This document shows positions 35,937 to 45,466 of a stretch of DNA of 64,000 nucleotides, piece after piece. Position 1 is the first letter of the stretch. Every line of letters starts with the position of its first letter. The DNA is from Rickettsiella endosymbiont of Rhagonycha lignosa (lineage in GTDB: Bacteria; Pseudomonadota; Gammaproteobacteria; Diplorickettsiales; Diplorickettsiaceae), in contig NZ_OZ035011.1 of NCBI RefSeq assembly GCF_964031165.1, positions 1,354,001-1,418,000 of the forward strand, in the 5' to 3' direction. The translations under genes were made by a program, and so were the position numbers. The notes under the pieces are model-generated. The model was not told the DNA's origin and ran no database searches. It was given only the letters and a program-made list of their open reading frames with translations.

Positions 35937-36805
35937 TGGTTTCCTTTATTGTTTTGCGTAATCAATTCAGCAATAGAATTACGCAGCTTCAAAAATTCGT
36001 GATATCTCTATACCCTTTAAAACTTAATGCTTGCAAACAGTTATTTTTAAAAATTTATCCTTTATTTTTTCATAAAATGTGCATCCCAGTTTGGTTTATT
36101 CTAATTTGGGAATGTTTGATTCGTATTTTACATCTACCTAATTACATATTACCCACTCCGTTTGAAGTTTTACATAGCCTAATTAACCATGTAAGGTTAA
36201 TTACTTCACAAACATTACCGACGCTAGCTGAAATTTTCTTTGGCTTATTTTTTGGAATTGTATTAGGTGTAGCCATTGCGCTCAGTATGTGCTTATTTCG
36301 TACACTGCATGCCTTCTTACTTCCTTTATTATTGGCCAGCCAAGCTTTACCAGTATTTGCAATTGCTCCCTTATTGGTGCTTTGGTTTGGTTATGGAATA
36401 ACGGCTAAGATTATTACCACCACTTTCATGTTATTTTTTCCTATCACCAATAATTTTCTTGATGGTTTAAAACAAACCCCAGAAAATTATTTAAACAACG
36501 CTGTGATTATGAATAGTAATCGTTGGCAAGTTCTCTATCAAATCCGTATTCCAGCGGCGTTACCGAACCTTGCCTCCGGCATTCGACTTGCAACGGCTAT
36601 GGCTCCTTTAGGAGCCATTATTGGAGAGTGGGTTGGATCGAATCAAGGTTTAGGTTTTTTATTGTTAAATGCTAACGCTCAGATGCAAATTGATTTAATG
36701 TTTGCTGTATTAGTGGTTATATTTTTTCTAGGAATTTTTCTGTATTTCCTTGTTGATACTTTACTTAATCTGGCCTTACCCTGGACTTTGTTAAAATCGA
36801 CTTAA
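35936..36805 (+). CDS. thiX: ABC transporter permease, thiamine-precursor uptake (ThiX-like)
   Basis: 289 residues with about six membrane segments. The coupling-helix motif (GLKQTPENYLNNAVIMNSNRW to IRIPAALPNLASGIR) is that of binding-protein-dependent permeases of the SsuC/TauC/ThiX group. The first about 45 residues are a polar extension beyond the usual length and the true start may be further in, though ATG 35936 overlaps the thiZ stop (TAATG). Pairs with the ATPase and the binding protein on either side. Confidence 0.87.
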   Translation: MVSFIVLRNQFSNRITQLQKFVISLYPLKLNACKQLFLKIYPLFFHKMCIPVWFILIWECLIRILHLPNYILPTPFEVLHSLINHVRLITSQTLPTLAEIFFGLFFGIVLGVAIALSMCLFRTLHAFLLPLLLASQALPVFAIAPLLVLWFGYGITAKIITTTFMLFFPITNNFLDGLKQTPENYLNNAVIMNSNRWQVLYQIRIPAALPNLASGIRLATAMAPLGAIIGEWVGSNQGLGFLLLNANAQMQIDLMFAVLVVIFFLGIFLYFLVDTLLNLALPWTLLKST

Positions 36806-36844
36806 ATAATAGGCCTATAATTTTAAAAAATAAAATATTTATTT

Positions 36845-37783
36845 ATGCAAATACAAAAAAAAATCATTCTTCTAATAAGTATTTTGTTATTTAACAATAA
36901 TATTGCGGCTAAGCCTTTAACATTGGTTCTAGATTGGTTGGTTAATCCCAATCATGCAGCCATTTTTATCGCAGAAGAACAAGGATTCTTTGCCCGCGAA
37001 GGATTACAAGTTAATATTATTGCGCCTAGCAATCCAGATGATGGCCCTAAACTGGTGGCAGCAGGCCATGCTGATTTGGCCGTTAGTTATCAACCGCAAT
37101 TAATGGTACAAGCTGCAAAAGGTTTACCTTTAATACGCATAGCCACTCTAATAAACCAACCTTTAAATTGTTTGATTGTAAAAAAAGATGGGGCTATTCA
37201 TCAGCTTGCCGATTTAAAAGGCAAACGTATCGCTTATACATCGCATGTTGAAGGAACGCTAATGTTAAATGCCTTATTAGAAAAAGCACATTTACGAATG
37301 AGTGACGTACAAACAATTAATGTACAATACGATTTGACGCAAGCACTTTTAAGCAATCGCGTCGATGCTGTTATTAATGTAATGCGCAACGTAGAACCTT
37401 TACAAATGCAGTTTGCTCATCAAGCGGTAAAAATCTTTCCCGTCGAGCTAGCTAGAATTCCAACTTATGATGAATTAATTATCATCGCCAATAAAAAAAA
37501 ATTATCTGATCCACGTATTATTAAATTTTTGACAGCACTTAATGAAGCAACACTCTACTTACTGAGTAACCCAGAAAAAAGCTGGCTAATATTTGCAAAA
37601 AACCACCCTGCCCTAAACAATCAGTTAAATCATCAGATCTGGCAAGCTACGCTACCCTATATTGCACCTCATCCAATTAATTTCAACAAAAATGCTTACA
37701 AAAAATTTATGTTATTTTTACAACAAAAAAAAATAATAAATAACACCTTAGCAAGTGAAGATTATGTGTTAAAATTAATCTAA
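36845..37783 (+). CDS. thiY: NMT1/THI5-type periplasmic substrate-binding protein (ThiY-like)
   Basis: 312 residues with an N-terminal signal peptide (NNNIAAKP, cleavage near residue 22). The mature protein opens with LTLVLDWLVNPNHAAIFIAEEQGFF, the NMT1/THI5 family signature (LDWxxNxxHxG), followed by VAAGHADLAVSYQPQL. This family binds thiamine pyrimidine precursors. Third gene of the riboswitch operon. Its product would deliver substrate to ThiX. Whether the ligand is HMP or FAMP cannot be read from sequence. Confidence 0.88.
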   Translation: MQIQKKIILLISILLFNNNIAAKPLTLVLDWLVNPNHAAIFIAEEQGFFAREGLQVNIIAPSNPDDGPKLVAAGHADLAVSYQPQLMVQAAKGLPLIRIATLINQPLNCLIVKKDGAIHQLADLKGKRIAYTSHVEGTLMLNALLEKAHLRMSDVQTINVQYDLTQALLSNRVDAVINVMRNVEPLQMQFAHQAVKIFPVELARIPTYDELIIIANKKKLSDPRIIKFLTALNEATLYLLSNPEKSWLIFAKNHPALNNQLNHQIWQATLPYIAPHPINFNKNAYKKFMLFLQQKKIINNTLASEDYVLKLI

Positions 37784-37813
37784 TTTTCATTAGAAATTAA
37801 TAAAAAAGTATAA

Positions 37814-39007
37814 ATGCAAATTTCTTATATTTACCGCTGTTTAATAAGCACAATTGTAATCCTACTTACAGCTTGTCAGCCCTCAAAAAAACTAGAACAC
37901 AATACTAATCTGATACTTGTAACTCCATTATCTGCCAATGGAATTGTCTTACCTGTTATTATTAAAAATAAACGTTATTCTTTTTTATTAGATACGGGAG
38001 CTAGTTATTCAGCAATAGATAATAAGCTCGCATCGCTATTAACATTAGCTACACCAAAAGAAGATATTCCTCTTTATTTTCATCAATTTCTTACTGCTGG
38101 CTTAATTACTACAAATGATAAATTAAATAATTTTAAATTGTGGCGTCCTTTACCAATAGAAATAGGAACTTACACTATATTGGGCCACGATCCTTGGATT
38201 GGATTAGATTTAACATTATTTAGTCAAGCTATTGGTCAAAAAATAGATGGTATTTTAGGTGTAGAGGTTTTTCGTCAATTAAACTGGGCTATTAATAATA
38301 AAACCAAAACTGTAGCTATATGGAAGCAGGCGCCAACCAAAATTAATTATCAAAATTGTGTTCCCTACGAAGATGCTTACGCCCAATCTCCTTTATTAAT
38401 ATTAAATAATAAAAATAAATCTGATCAATGGAATTCTGCATCTATAAACGTAGATACTGGTGCGGATGATACCATAATCTCTAAAGAGCTTTTGAGCTTT
38501 TGGGAAAACTCAAAAATGTGCAAACTAACTTTGGATCAAAAAAATATTGTTGGAGCTTCAGCAAGTGGATTAAACACCAATGAAACTTACTTAATTGACT
38601 GTTTATTTTTTGATCAGATGCCCGTAGGAAACTTCAAGATCCATGTAACTAAAAATAATATAAACAAATTAGGGTTTGATTTTTTTTCACGCTTTGATAA
38701 TTATATTTTTATCCCTAGTAAAATGCAATTTTGTTACAACGCTACTAAATTTACTCAAAATGATAAAAAATTCTTACGTTATTTTTCATTAGCTTATTAT
38801 AATGATCAGCTGGAATTTCGTTATAACAATCCAGCTAATATTGCTCCCTACCAATTATTAAATGGGGATATTTTACTTCAAATTAATAATATTAATGTTA
38901 ATAATTTAGACATTAAAAAAATTAGAGAATTATTAAATGCTACACCATCTAATAATTTAAGCTTATTAATCCTTCGAGATAAAAATAAAATAAAATTACA
39001 AATTTAA
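37814..39007 (+). CDS. Lipoprotein with two retropepsin-like aspartic protease domains and a PDZ-like tail
   Basis: 397 residues. Lipobox LLTACQ (cysteine at about residue 21) marks an outer- or inner-membrane lipoprotein. Two aspartyl-protease motifs are seen: FLLDTGASYSAID at about residue 55 and INVDTGADDTII at about 213, each with hydrophobic-hydrophobic-Gly companions typical of retropepsin folds, so the two halves resemble a pseudo-dimeric protease. The last about 70 residues (GDILLQINNINVNN ... LLILRDKNKI) look like a PDZ half. The substrate is unknown. It follows thiY by 30 bases and may be co-transcribed with the riboswitch operon, though no link to thiamine is evident. Confidence 0.78.
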   Translation: MQISYIYRCLISTIVILLTACQPSKKLEHNTNLILVTPLSANGIVLPVIIKNKRYSFLLDTGASYSAIDNKLASLLTLATPKEDIPLYFHQFLTAGLITTNDKLNNFKLWRPLPIEIGTYTILGHDPWIGLDLTLFSQAIGQKIDGILGVEVFRQLNWAINNKTKTVAIWKQAPTKINYQNCVPYEDAYAQSPLLILNNKNKSDQWNSASINVDTGADDTIISKELLSFWENSKMCKLTLDQKNIVGASASGLNTNETYLIDCLFFDQMPVGNFKIHVTKNNINKLGFDFFSRFDNYIFIPSKMQFCYNATKFTQNDKKFLRYFSLAYYNDQLEFRYNNPANIAPYQLLNGDILLQINNINVNNLDIKKIRELLNATPSNNLSLLILRDKNKIKLQI

Positions 39008-39145
39008 CAAATATCTGAAATAAATATAATAAAAACGATTAAGCTTTAGATATTATCTAGAATTCCAAAGAATCTTATCTTCCTATTTTTCATCTGAAAA
39101 AATAAATCATGCAGAAAGTTAGAAATTTCGTTACAATCCCCGTCT

Positions 39146-41320
39146 ATGTCTAATCCTAATCATCCCTTATTAGAATCATTAAATGAGGCACAACAACAAG
39201 TCGTTGCTGCCCCGCTAACACATTTGTTGGTATTAGCTGGAGCCGGTAGCGGCAAAACACGCGTGTTAGTCCATCGTATTGCCTGGCTAATCAATGTGGA
39301 AAATATATCTCCACATAATATTCTTGCCGTCACTTTTACTAACAAAGCCGCTGGAGAAATGCGCCAACGTTTAGAAAATTTACTCGATATCCCTATGCGG
39401 ATGATGTGGGTGGGCACATTTCATGGACTTGCTCACCGCTTATTACGCCAACATTGGGAAGCAGCAGGCTTACCCCAAGCGTTTCAAATATTAGATAGTG
39501 ATGATCAATATCGTGTAATTAAACGAATTTTGGTCAGCTTGAATCTTGATGAAGCGCAATGGGCCCCGAAAAAAGTGCAATGGTTTATTAATCAACAAAA
39601 GGATGAAGGAATTCGATCTCATCAAGTCGCTAACGCTCATGATCCATACACCAAAACCTTAGTTCGTATCTACCAAACTTATGAAGAGATTTGTATTCGA
39701 AATGGTGTTATCGATTTTGCAGAATTAATTTTAAGTAGTTATGAACTTTTTATTAAAAACCCAGATATTTTACACCATTATCAAGAACGTTTTCGATATA
39801 TTTTGGTTGATGAGTTTCAAGACACTAATACCATTCAATACGCTTGGTTAAAATTATTAACTAGCGGAAAAAACTATTTAATGATAGTTGGCGATGATGA
39901 CCAATCTATTTATGGATGGCGTGGCGCTCGTGTAAAAAACATTCAAGATTTTACGCGCGATTTTCCAGAAAACCAGATGATTCGCCTCGAACAAAATTAT
40001 CGTTCAACTGGAGTAATTTTAGCCGCTTCTAATGCCTTAATAACGCACAACGATGGTCGTTTAGGTAAAAAGCTTTGGAGCAGTGGTGGTCAAGGTGATC
40101 TTATATCACTTTATGGTGCTTTTAACGATTTAGATGAAGCGCGTTTTATCGTTAATCAAATAAAACAAGGATTAAAGAAAGAAGTAGTGGCGAATGAAAT
40201 TGCTATTTTGTATCGATCTAACGCACAATCACGTGTACTTGAAGAAGCCTTAATTTCAGCTCAAATTCCTTATCGCATTTACGGTGGATTGCGCTTTTTC
40301 GAACGTGCTGAAATCAAAGACGCCTTATCGTATTTACGTTTAATTGCAAATCGAAATGATGATCCGGCTTTCGAGCGCGTCGTCAATACGCCAACACGAG
40401 GGATTGGCGATCAAACCTTACAAACACTACGTATGGAAGCACGCTCTCAAGCTATCTCTCTATGGCAAGCCGCTCAACATTTATTAACTACGCCAACCTT
40501 ATCTGCACGTGCAGCCAATGCATTAACTCTTTTTATCCAATTGATCGATAAAATAGATGAAGATACTAAAAACCTAAGCCTAGCAGAACAAACCGAACAA
40601 GTTCTCTATAGTTCTGGTTTATTTAATCATTATAAAAAAGAAAAAGGGGAACGTGGCCAAGCGCGCATTGAAAATCTTGAAGAATTAATCAATGCTACTA
40701 GACAATTTGTTCCTGAAGACAGTAGTGTTTCTATTTTATCTGCCTTTCTTGCGCATGTTGCATTGGAAGCAGGTGAACATCAAGCCAATGACCAGCAAGA
40801 ATCTGTACAATTAATGACATTACATTCTGCTAAAGGTTTGGAATTTCCGTGGGTATTTTTATGTGGAATGGAAGAAGGATTGTTCCCGCATCATATGTCC
40901 CATGAAGAACCTGGTCGCTTAGAAGAAGAACGCCGACTCTGTTATGTTGGCATGACGCGTGCAATGCGTAAATTATTTCTTAGCTATGCTGAAGTTAGAC
41001 GTTTACATGGCACCGAAAGTCATCATCGACCTTCTCGATTTATTTCCGAAATTCCTAAAGAGTTATTAGAAGAAGTGCGTTTACGGACCTCAGTCATCAG
41101 ACCTACGCAAGCATTAAAGCCCTCAAAAAATTCCACTCGTGATTCGATGATAGGTGATACCGGATTACGCATTGGGCAGACTGTCACGCATCCTGCGTTT
41201 GGTGAAGGAACATTAATTGATGCCGAAGGACGTGGTGAACATACACGTTTACAAATAAAATTTAATCAAGCAGGTACAAAATGGTTGGTGGCAAGTTATG
41301 CCAAACTAACCGTAAAATAA
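39146..41320 (+). CDS. uvrD: DNA helicase II
   Basis: 724 residues, SF1A helicase. Walker A LAGAGSGKTRVLVHRIAWL at about residue 30, DEFQDTN motif II, GDDDQSIYGWRGA motif III, EQNYRS motif IV, LMTLHSAKGLEFPWVFL motif V, and RLCYVGMTRA motif VI. The C-terminal HPAFGEGTL ... KWLVASYAKL is the Tudor-like UvrD end. Works in nucleotide excision and mismatch repair. Length normal (E. coli 720). A repeat copy starts 3 bases after the stop. Confidence 0.96.
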   Translation: MSNPNHPLLESLNEAQQQVVAAPLTHLLVLAGAGSGKTRVLVHRIAWLINVENISPHNILAVTFTNKAAGEMRQRLENLLDIPMRMMWVGTFHGLAHRLLRQHWEAAGLPQAFQILDSDDQYRVIKRILVSLNLDEAQWAPKKVQWFINQQKDEGIRSHQVANAHDPYTKTLVRIYQTYEEICIRNGVIDFAELILSSYELFIKNPDILHHYQERFRYILVDEFQDTNTIQYAWLKLLTSGKNYLMIVGDDDQSIYGWRGARVKNIQDFTRDFPENQMIRLEQNYRSTGVILAASNALITHNDGRLGKKLWSSGGQGDLISLYGAFNDLDEARFIVNQIKQGLKKEVVANEIAILYRSNAQSRVLEEALISAQIPYRIYGGLRFFERAEIKDALSYLRLIANRNDDPAFERVVNTPTRGIGDQTLQTLRMEARSQAISLWQAAQHLLTTPTLSARAANALTLFIQLIDKIDEDTKNLSLAEQTEQVLYSSGLFNHYKKEKGERGQARIENLEELINATRQFVPEDSSVSILSAFLAHVALEAGEHQANDQQESVQLMTLHSAKGLEFPWVFLCGMEEGLFPHHMSHEEPGRLEEERRLCYVGMTRAMRKLFLSYAEVRRLHGTESHHRPSRFISEIPKELLEEVRLRTSVIRPTQALKPSKNSTRDSMIGDTGLRIGQTVTHPAFGEGTLIDAEGRGEHTRLQIKFNQAGTKWLVASYAKLTVK

Positions 41321-41322
41321 AA

Positions 41323-41413
41323 ATACTCTTCGCACTTGAATTTTTGCCTGCGTTACTGCTCAACTCGCAATTTTCTTCGCGGCACTTGCCAAAAATCCAA
41401 TTGCTGTGAGTAT
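41323..41413 (-). repeat. MITE-like repeat, internally deleted copy
   Basis: 91 bases, minus orientation, between uvrD and the Smr gene. Both ends are near consensus (ATACTCTTCGCACTTG at the left on the plus strand, CCAATTGCTGTGAGTAT at the right), but about 30 interior bases of the normal 120 are missing. It begins 3 bases from the uvrD stop. Confidence 0.85.
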
Positions 41414-41419
41414 ATATAT

Positions 41420-41983
41420 TCATTTTACGTGACGAATTCGGCGTAATAGGACATACAATGCTCCTGCGCCACCATCTCGTGGTTGAGCGGAAGAAAATGC
41501 TAACACCCAAGGAATTTGCATCAACCAACAATTAACATAATTCTTCAGTTTGGCTCCTCCTCCTTGCAAAAGTTTTCCTTTTCCAGGAATTATTCTCACA
41601 CAACTATAACTTTGTTCTCGACTTTGTAACAAAAAATTAAGCACCGCGCTTCGCGCCTGCTCCACTGTCATTTGATGCAAATCAAGATAATCAGATTGAC
41701 GTATCTCCCCACGTATAAATTGTTTAATGCGCTTATTTTGCAATCCTGGTCGACTAAAAAATAGTCGACCCTCTGATCCTATTGTTAACTCAGTCGGATC
41801 AAAAAGTGATAGGGAGATTTGTTGCTTATCATCTTTTAAATTAATTAATTTTGTTTTTTCAGCCTCAAAAATATTTTTTTTTGATTTAACTTTTGCAGGG
41901 AATGATTTTGTAGGTTTTACACCTGACATTGCTTCTTTGAAAAACTCAAGATCCTCTTTATCGGGCGGAGGAGGTTTATTCAT
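41420..41983 (-). CDS. Smr-domain endonuclease-like protein (SmrA/SmrB type)
   Basis: 187 residues. The C-terminal Smr domain has LDLHQMTVEQARSAVLNFL (the LDLHG-type motif), RIIPGKGK and the late GGAGALYVLLR with a variant of the GGxGxTxV signature. The N-terminal half is charged, variable and carries the conserved FKEAMSGVKP opening. Smr proteins of this type act on nicked or mismatched nucleic acids; E. coli SmrB cleaves mRNA at collided ribosomes. I use ATG 41983 (MNKPPPPDKED); an upstream ATG at 42019 is in frame and neither has a clear Shine-Dalgarno. Confidence 0.82.
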   Translation of the reverse strand: MNKPPPPDKEDLEFFKEAMSGVKPTKSFPAKVKSKKNIFEAEKTKLINLKDDKQQISLSLFDPTELTIGSEGRLFFSRPGLQNKRIKQFIRGEIRQSDYLDLHQMTVEQARSAVLNFLLQSREQSYSCVRIIPGKGKLLQGGGAKLKNYVNCWLMQIPWVLAFSSAQPRDGGAGALYVLLRRIRHVK

Positions 41984-42097
41984 AAAAGAGTACCGGTTAA
42001 GCAAAATTTTCTGAAGCATTGCGTAAAAGTATTAGAATAAACTATTATTAACTGTGTCGTTTAAAATTTGACTGGAAAGAATGTGTCTTTTTCATTA

Positions 42098-43252
42098 ATG
42101 AAGCGATTATTTTTAACCATAAGCTTATTATTGATAAGTTTAGGTCTTGTAGCTTGTGCTAGCAATTCTAGCCGTGTGCCTAGTCCAGTACTACTATCGA
42201 ACAGTCAAAATTCTGCTCTATCTGCTCCAGCAGTCCCTAGCAATAATGTAATTCAACCTATTGCTTTGCTTCTACCGCTACAAGGTCCTTTAGCTAATAT
42301 TGGCCAGTCAGTGAAACAAGGTTTTTTAGCCGCCGCTGAAGAAAATGGATCATCACCGCGTATTATACTAATAGACACCAGTGTTGAATCTTCCATACAA
42401 GTGGCTTATACCACAGCCATTGCAAAAAATGCGCAAATAATTGTCGGCCCATTACTCAAACCCGAGGTACAAAGCATTGCCAGTTTTCAAACCAGCATAC
42501 CGATTTTAGCGCTGAACTATTTAAATGCTGATATTAGTACACCCCCTGAGTTATACCAATTTGGTTTATCCCCTATCGATGAAGCTCAACAGGCAACACA
42601 GCATGCTTGGCAAAGTGGTAAACGTTCTGCACTCATTATGACTGCCAATGGCAATTGGGGATCTCAGATTGGTGAAGCATTCGCACAGCAATGGCAAGCT
42701 TTAGGAGGAACCGTTGTTGGTCAACTTGCATTGTCGGAAAATCCTGCTGATATAACCAGACAAATGAGGAATTTTCTACATTTTAAACGTCCACACGATA
42801 GACGTAGCGATTTTGATGTAATTTTCTTGGCGAGTAGTCCGCAAATAGGCCGTCAAGTCAAACCTTTACTAAAATTCTTTTTTGCGGGCGATATACCCGT
42901 TTATGCTACTGCATCAATTTATAGCGGTACTCATGCACAGCGGTTTGACAAAGATCTGAATCAAGTTATTTTCTGCGCTGCTCCCTGGTCGCTTGCTAAC
43001 AACAGCATAGAACCTAATCTTTACCAACAACTAAAATCCGCTTCCTCTGAACGTTTTAATCGAAACAGTAAATATTATGCCTTAGGCATTGATGCATTCC
43101 ATATTATTCAGCAGCTAGAATTCCTAAAGCAATCTACACGACAAACACTACCAGGTACTACAGGAATACTTTCATTAAATAGTCAACATCGTATCGTTCG
43201 CCAATTACCTTGTGCACAATTTCGTAATGGAAATATAGTCCCTCTCGATTAA
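42098..43252 (+). CDS. lpoA: LppC/LpoA-family lipoprotein, short form
   Basis: 384 residues. The signal peptide ends in LVACAS (lipobox), so this is an outer-membrane lipoprotein facing the periplasm. The body matches the LppC/LpoA C-terminal domain (IALLLPLQGPLANIGQSVKQGFLAA, LKPEVQSIASF), a periplasmic-binding-protein-like fold. E. coli LpoA (about 680 residues) activates PBP1A and has an extra N-terminal helical domain that is absent here. Start ATG 42098, because the earlier TTG-type start adds only polar residues ahead of the signal. First gene of the lpoA-yraN-diaA operon; it overlaps yraN by one base. Confidence 0.88.
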   Translation: MKRLFLTISLLLISLGLVACASNSSRVPSPVLLSNSQNSALSAPAVPSNNVIQPIALLLPLQGPLANIGQSVKQGFLAAAEENGSSPRIILIDTSVESSIQVAYTTAIAKNAQIIVGPLLKPEVQSIASFQTSIPILALNYLNADISTPPELYQFGLSPIDEAQQATQHAWQSGKRSALIMTANGNWGSQIGEAFAQQWQALGGTVVGQLALSENPADITRQMRNFLHFKRPHDRRSDFDVIFLASSPQIGRQVKPLLKFFFAGDIPVYATASIYSGTHAQRFDKDLNQVIFCAAPWSLANNSIEPNLYQQLKSASSERFNRNSKYYALGIDAFHIIQQLEFLKQSTRQTLPGTTGILSLNSQHRIVRQLPCAQFRNGNIVPLD

Positions 43253-43650
43253 TGTTTATATCAATCAATTCAAAAAAATTAGGTAATCAAATCGAAAACT
43301 TAGTTTGTGATTATTTACGAAAGCAAAAACTAAAACTAATCGCCCGTAATTTTGCTTGTCGCTTAGGAGAAATTGATTTGATTATGCAAGATCAATCTAC
43401 ATTGATCTTCATAGAAGTGCGCTATCGACAACATCTCAACTTTGGCAGTAGTTTAGAATCAGTCAATTTGATTAAACAGAATAAAATCATCAAAACTGCA
43501 GAATACTACCTATTATCCCAACAACTATCTGAACAAATGGCTTGTCGTTTTGATGTTGTGGGAGTTAAACCTTTACCACAAAAAATAGGGAGTATTTCCA
43601 AACTGGACTCTGCTCAAGTAGAATGGATAAAAAACGCATTCTCTAGGTAA
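43252..43650 (+). CDS. yraN: UPF0102 family protein YraN
   Basis: 132 residues. Endonuclease-fold (PD-(D/E)XK-like) family; seen are GNQIENLVCDYLRKQKLK, ARNFACRLGEIDLIMQD and FIEVRYR, matching the YraN core (GEIDLI followed by FVEVRYR). No biochemical role is firmly established for the family. ATG overlaps the lpoA stop (TAATG). Followed by diaA after 3 bases. Confidence 0.92.
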   Translation: MFISINSKKLGNQIENLVCDYLRKQKLKLIARNFACRLGEIDLIMQDQSTLIFIEVRYRQHLNFGSSLESVNLIKQNKIIKTAEYYLLSQQLSEQMACRFDVVGVKPLPQKIGSISKLDSAQVEWIKNAFSR

Positions 43651-44238
<588 letters not shown>

Positions 44239-44246
44239 TTTTATAG

Positions 44247-44744
44247 TTAAAAAACAATTCCTATATTGACTACATCTCTATACGAACCTATTCCAACATT
44301 TTGTTTAGCTGGTATCTGCCCATACACTACTAGATTTTGCTTCAGACCATTACCCACTCCAAAATGCGCATCAACTCCAACAACATTACCCCAATTTACC
44401 GTATGTGTTGGGTTTTGAGTTAAAAGATATTTAATGGATGAATGCTCCGGTCCAGACATCCTACGTAATCTTGTCGTCGCTCCATAATTTGCACCTTGAT
44501 CAAGTGTAACGTAATAAGGTGTATTTAAGGTACATAGCACCTTGAGACGTGCTGTTGAATTAGTTGGAATCGACGAATTAGGATTATATAAACCAAATAC
44601 TAAGGGTGTAGCACGAATAATACACCCACCCACGACATTGACCGAAACCAACATTGAAGTATCATCACCACCGATTGCCGAAAATCCTGGACTTGTACTT
44701 ATTACCAATAACGAACCCACACATAAATTAAATAACCAACGCAT
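44247..44744 (-). CDS. Spore coat U domain pilus subunit 1 (Csu-type)
   Basis: 165 residues with a signal peptide. SCPU domain: two cysteines (GGCIIRA, VLCTL), GANYGATTRLRRM, KYLLTQNPTHTVNWG and a C-terminal VYGQIPAKQNVGIGSYRDVVNIGIVF, the usual alternating hydrophobic end of pilins assembled by donor-strand exchange. ATG 44744 has a strong Shine-Dalgarno (AGAAGGGGG). Separated from subunit 2 by 227 bases including a terminator-like hairpin, so it may have its own promoter or be expressed at a lower level. Last gene of the cluster. Confidence 0.82.
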   Translation of the reverse strand: MRWLFNLCVGSLLVISTSPGFSAIGGDDTSMLVSVNVVGGCIIRATPLVFGLYNPNSSIPTNSTARLKVLCTLNTPYYVTLDQGANYGATTRLRRMSGPEHSSIKYLLTQNPTHTVNWGNVVGVDAHFGVGNGLKQNLVVYGQIPAKQNVGIGSYRDVVNIGIVF

Positions 44745-44868
44745 GATTAACCCCCTTCTGTCCATCAGATGGCCAGTATTCCAGAAAATTAATCCATTTA
44801 TTTACTGTAAAATTAAAGGAAGAAACTAAAAAATATTACAATTTTTATAATTTAGTTCGAATAAGTGC

Positions 44869-44905
44869 AAAAAATATCCATTTCATGCTTTTTTGGAATA
44901 TTTTT
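44869..44905 (-). terminator. AT-rich hairpin, possible attenuator in the pilus operon
   Basis: On the minus strand AAAAATATTCC pairs imperfectly with GGATATTTTTT, ending in six T. A second stem, CCCCTATTA/TAATAGAGG (44915-44936), lies just upstream of it. Together they could end or reduce transcription between SCPU subunits 2 and 1. Confidence 0.42.
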
Positions 44906-44971
44906 AGCCCACTTCCCCTATTAAGCCTAATAGAGGAATGACTTATTATCCAGAAAACTTGTATGAAGGAT

Positions 44972-45466
44972 TTAATAGGTGACTGTTACTAAAACCGCGT
45001 CTGTATAAGTACCGGTATTGACAAATTGCGAAACAGGAATTCGGCCAAAAACCGTATAATTTCTGGTAGTTGACAAACCTATTGAGGTATAGGAGTCACT
45101 TACTGTCACTGTACCTCCAGTTGCATCACCCCAAATCGAAGTAAATGCCCCAGTAGTATATAAATTATAATTTAAATGTACCCCTAGCAGATTCATGAAC
45201 CGTGGTGTGTAAGTTGTACTATTACCCTTAGCCATACTAATCACATAGGCAGCGCTATATATTACTAGCGCAGAACACGTAACTGCCACATTGCCATTAG
45301 CCGTTTTTTGAGCTGTAGGGACATAAGTACCAAACGTGACTGCTGTGGTTGCAACTGAACATGAACAACCAAGTCCAGCACAGGTAGCATAAACAGCAGG
45401 ACTATAAAAATTATAGAAAAATAAAATAATCAACGACCAATATCGTTTAGTTTTTTTTAATAACAC
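44972..45466 (-). CDS. Spore coat U domain pilus subunit 2
   Basis: 164 residues, GTG start at 45466 inside the end of the usher gene, 8 bases after GGAG; an ATG farther up (45544) would overlap the usher by 88 bases and lacks this site. Hydrophobic leader (SLIILFFYNFYSPAVYA), then the SCPU body with CAGLGCSCSV, VTCSALVIYSAAYVISM, and the C-terminal YTVFGRIPVSQFVNTGTYTDAVLVTVTY. It has extra N-terminal cysteines compared with its siblings. It follows the usher, the position of the tip subunit CsuE in Csu systems, but lacks the second, adhesin domain of CsuE. Confidence 0.82.
   Translation of the reverse strand: MLLKKTKRYWSLIILFFYNFYSPAVYATCAGLGCSCSVATTAVTFGTYVPTAQKTANGNVAVTCSALVIYSAAYVISMAKGNSTTYTPRFMNLLGVHLNYNLYTTGAFTSIWGDATGGTVTVSDSYTSIGLSTTRNYTVFGRIPVSQFVNTGTYTDAVLVTVTY

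Noticed and set aside
44542-44829. 95-codon plus-strand frame across pilus subunit 1
   Set aside because: Antisense to a clear SCPU gene with a signal peptide and ribosome binding site.
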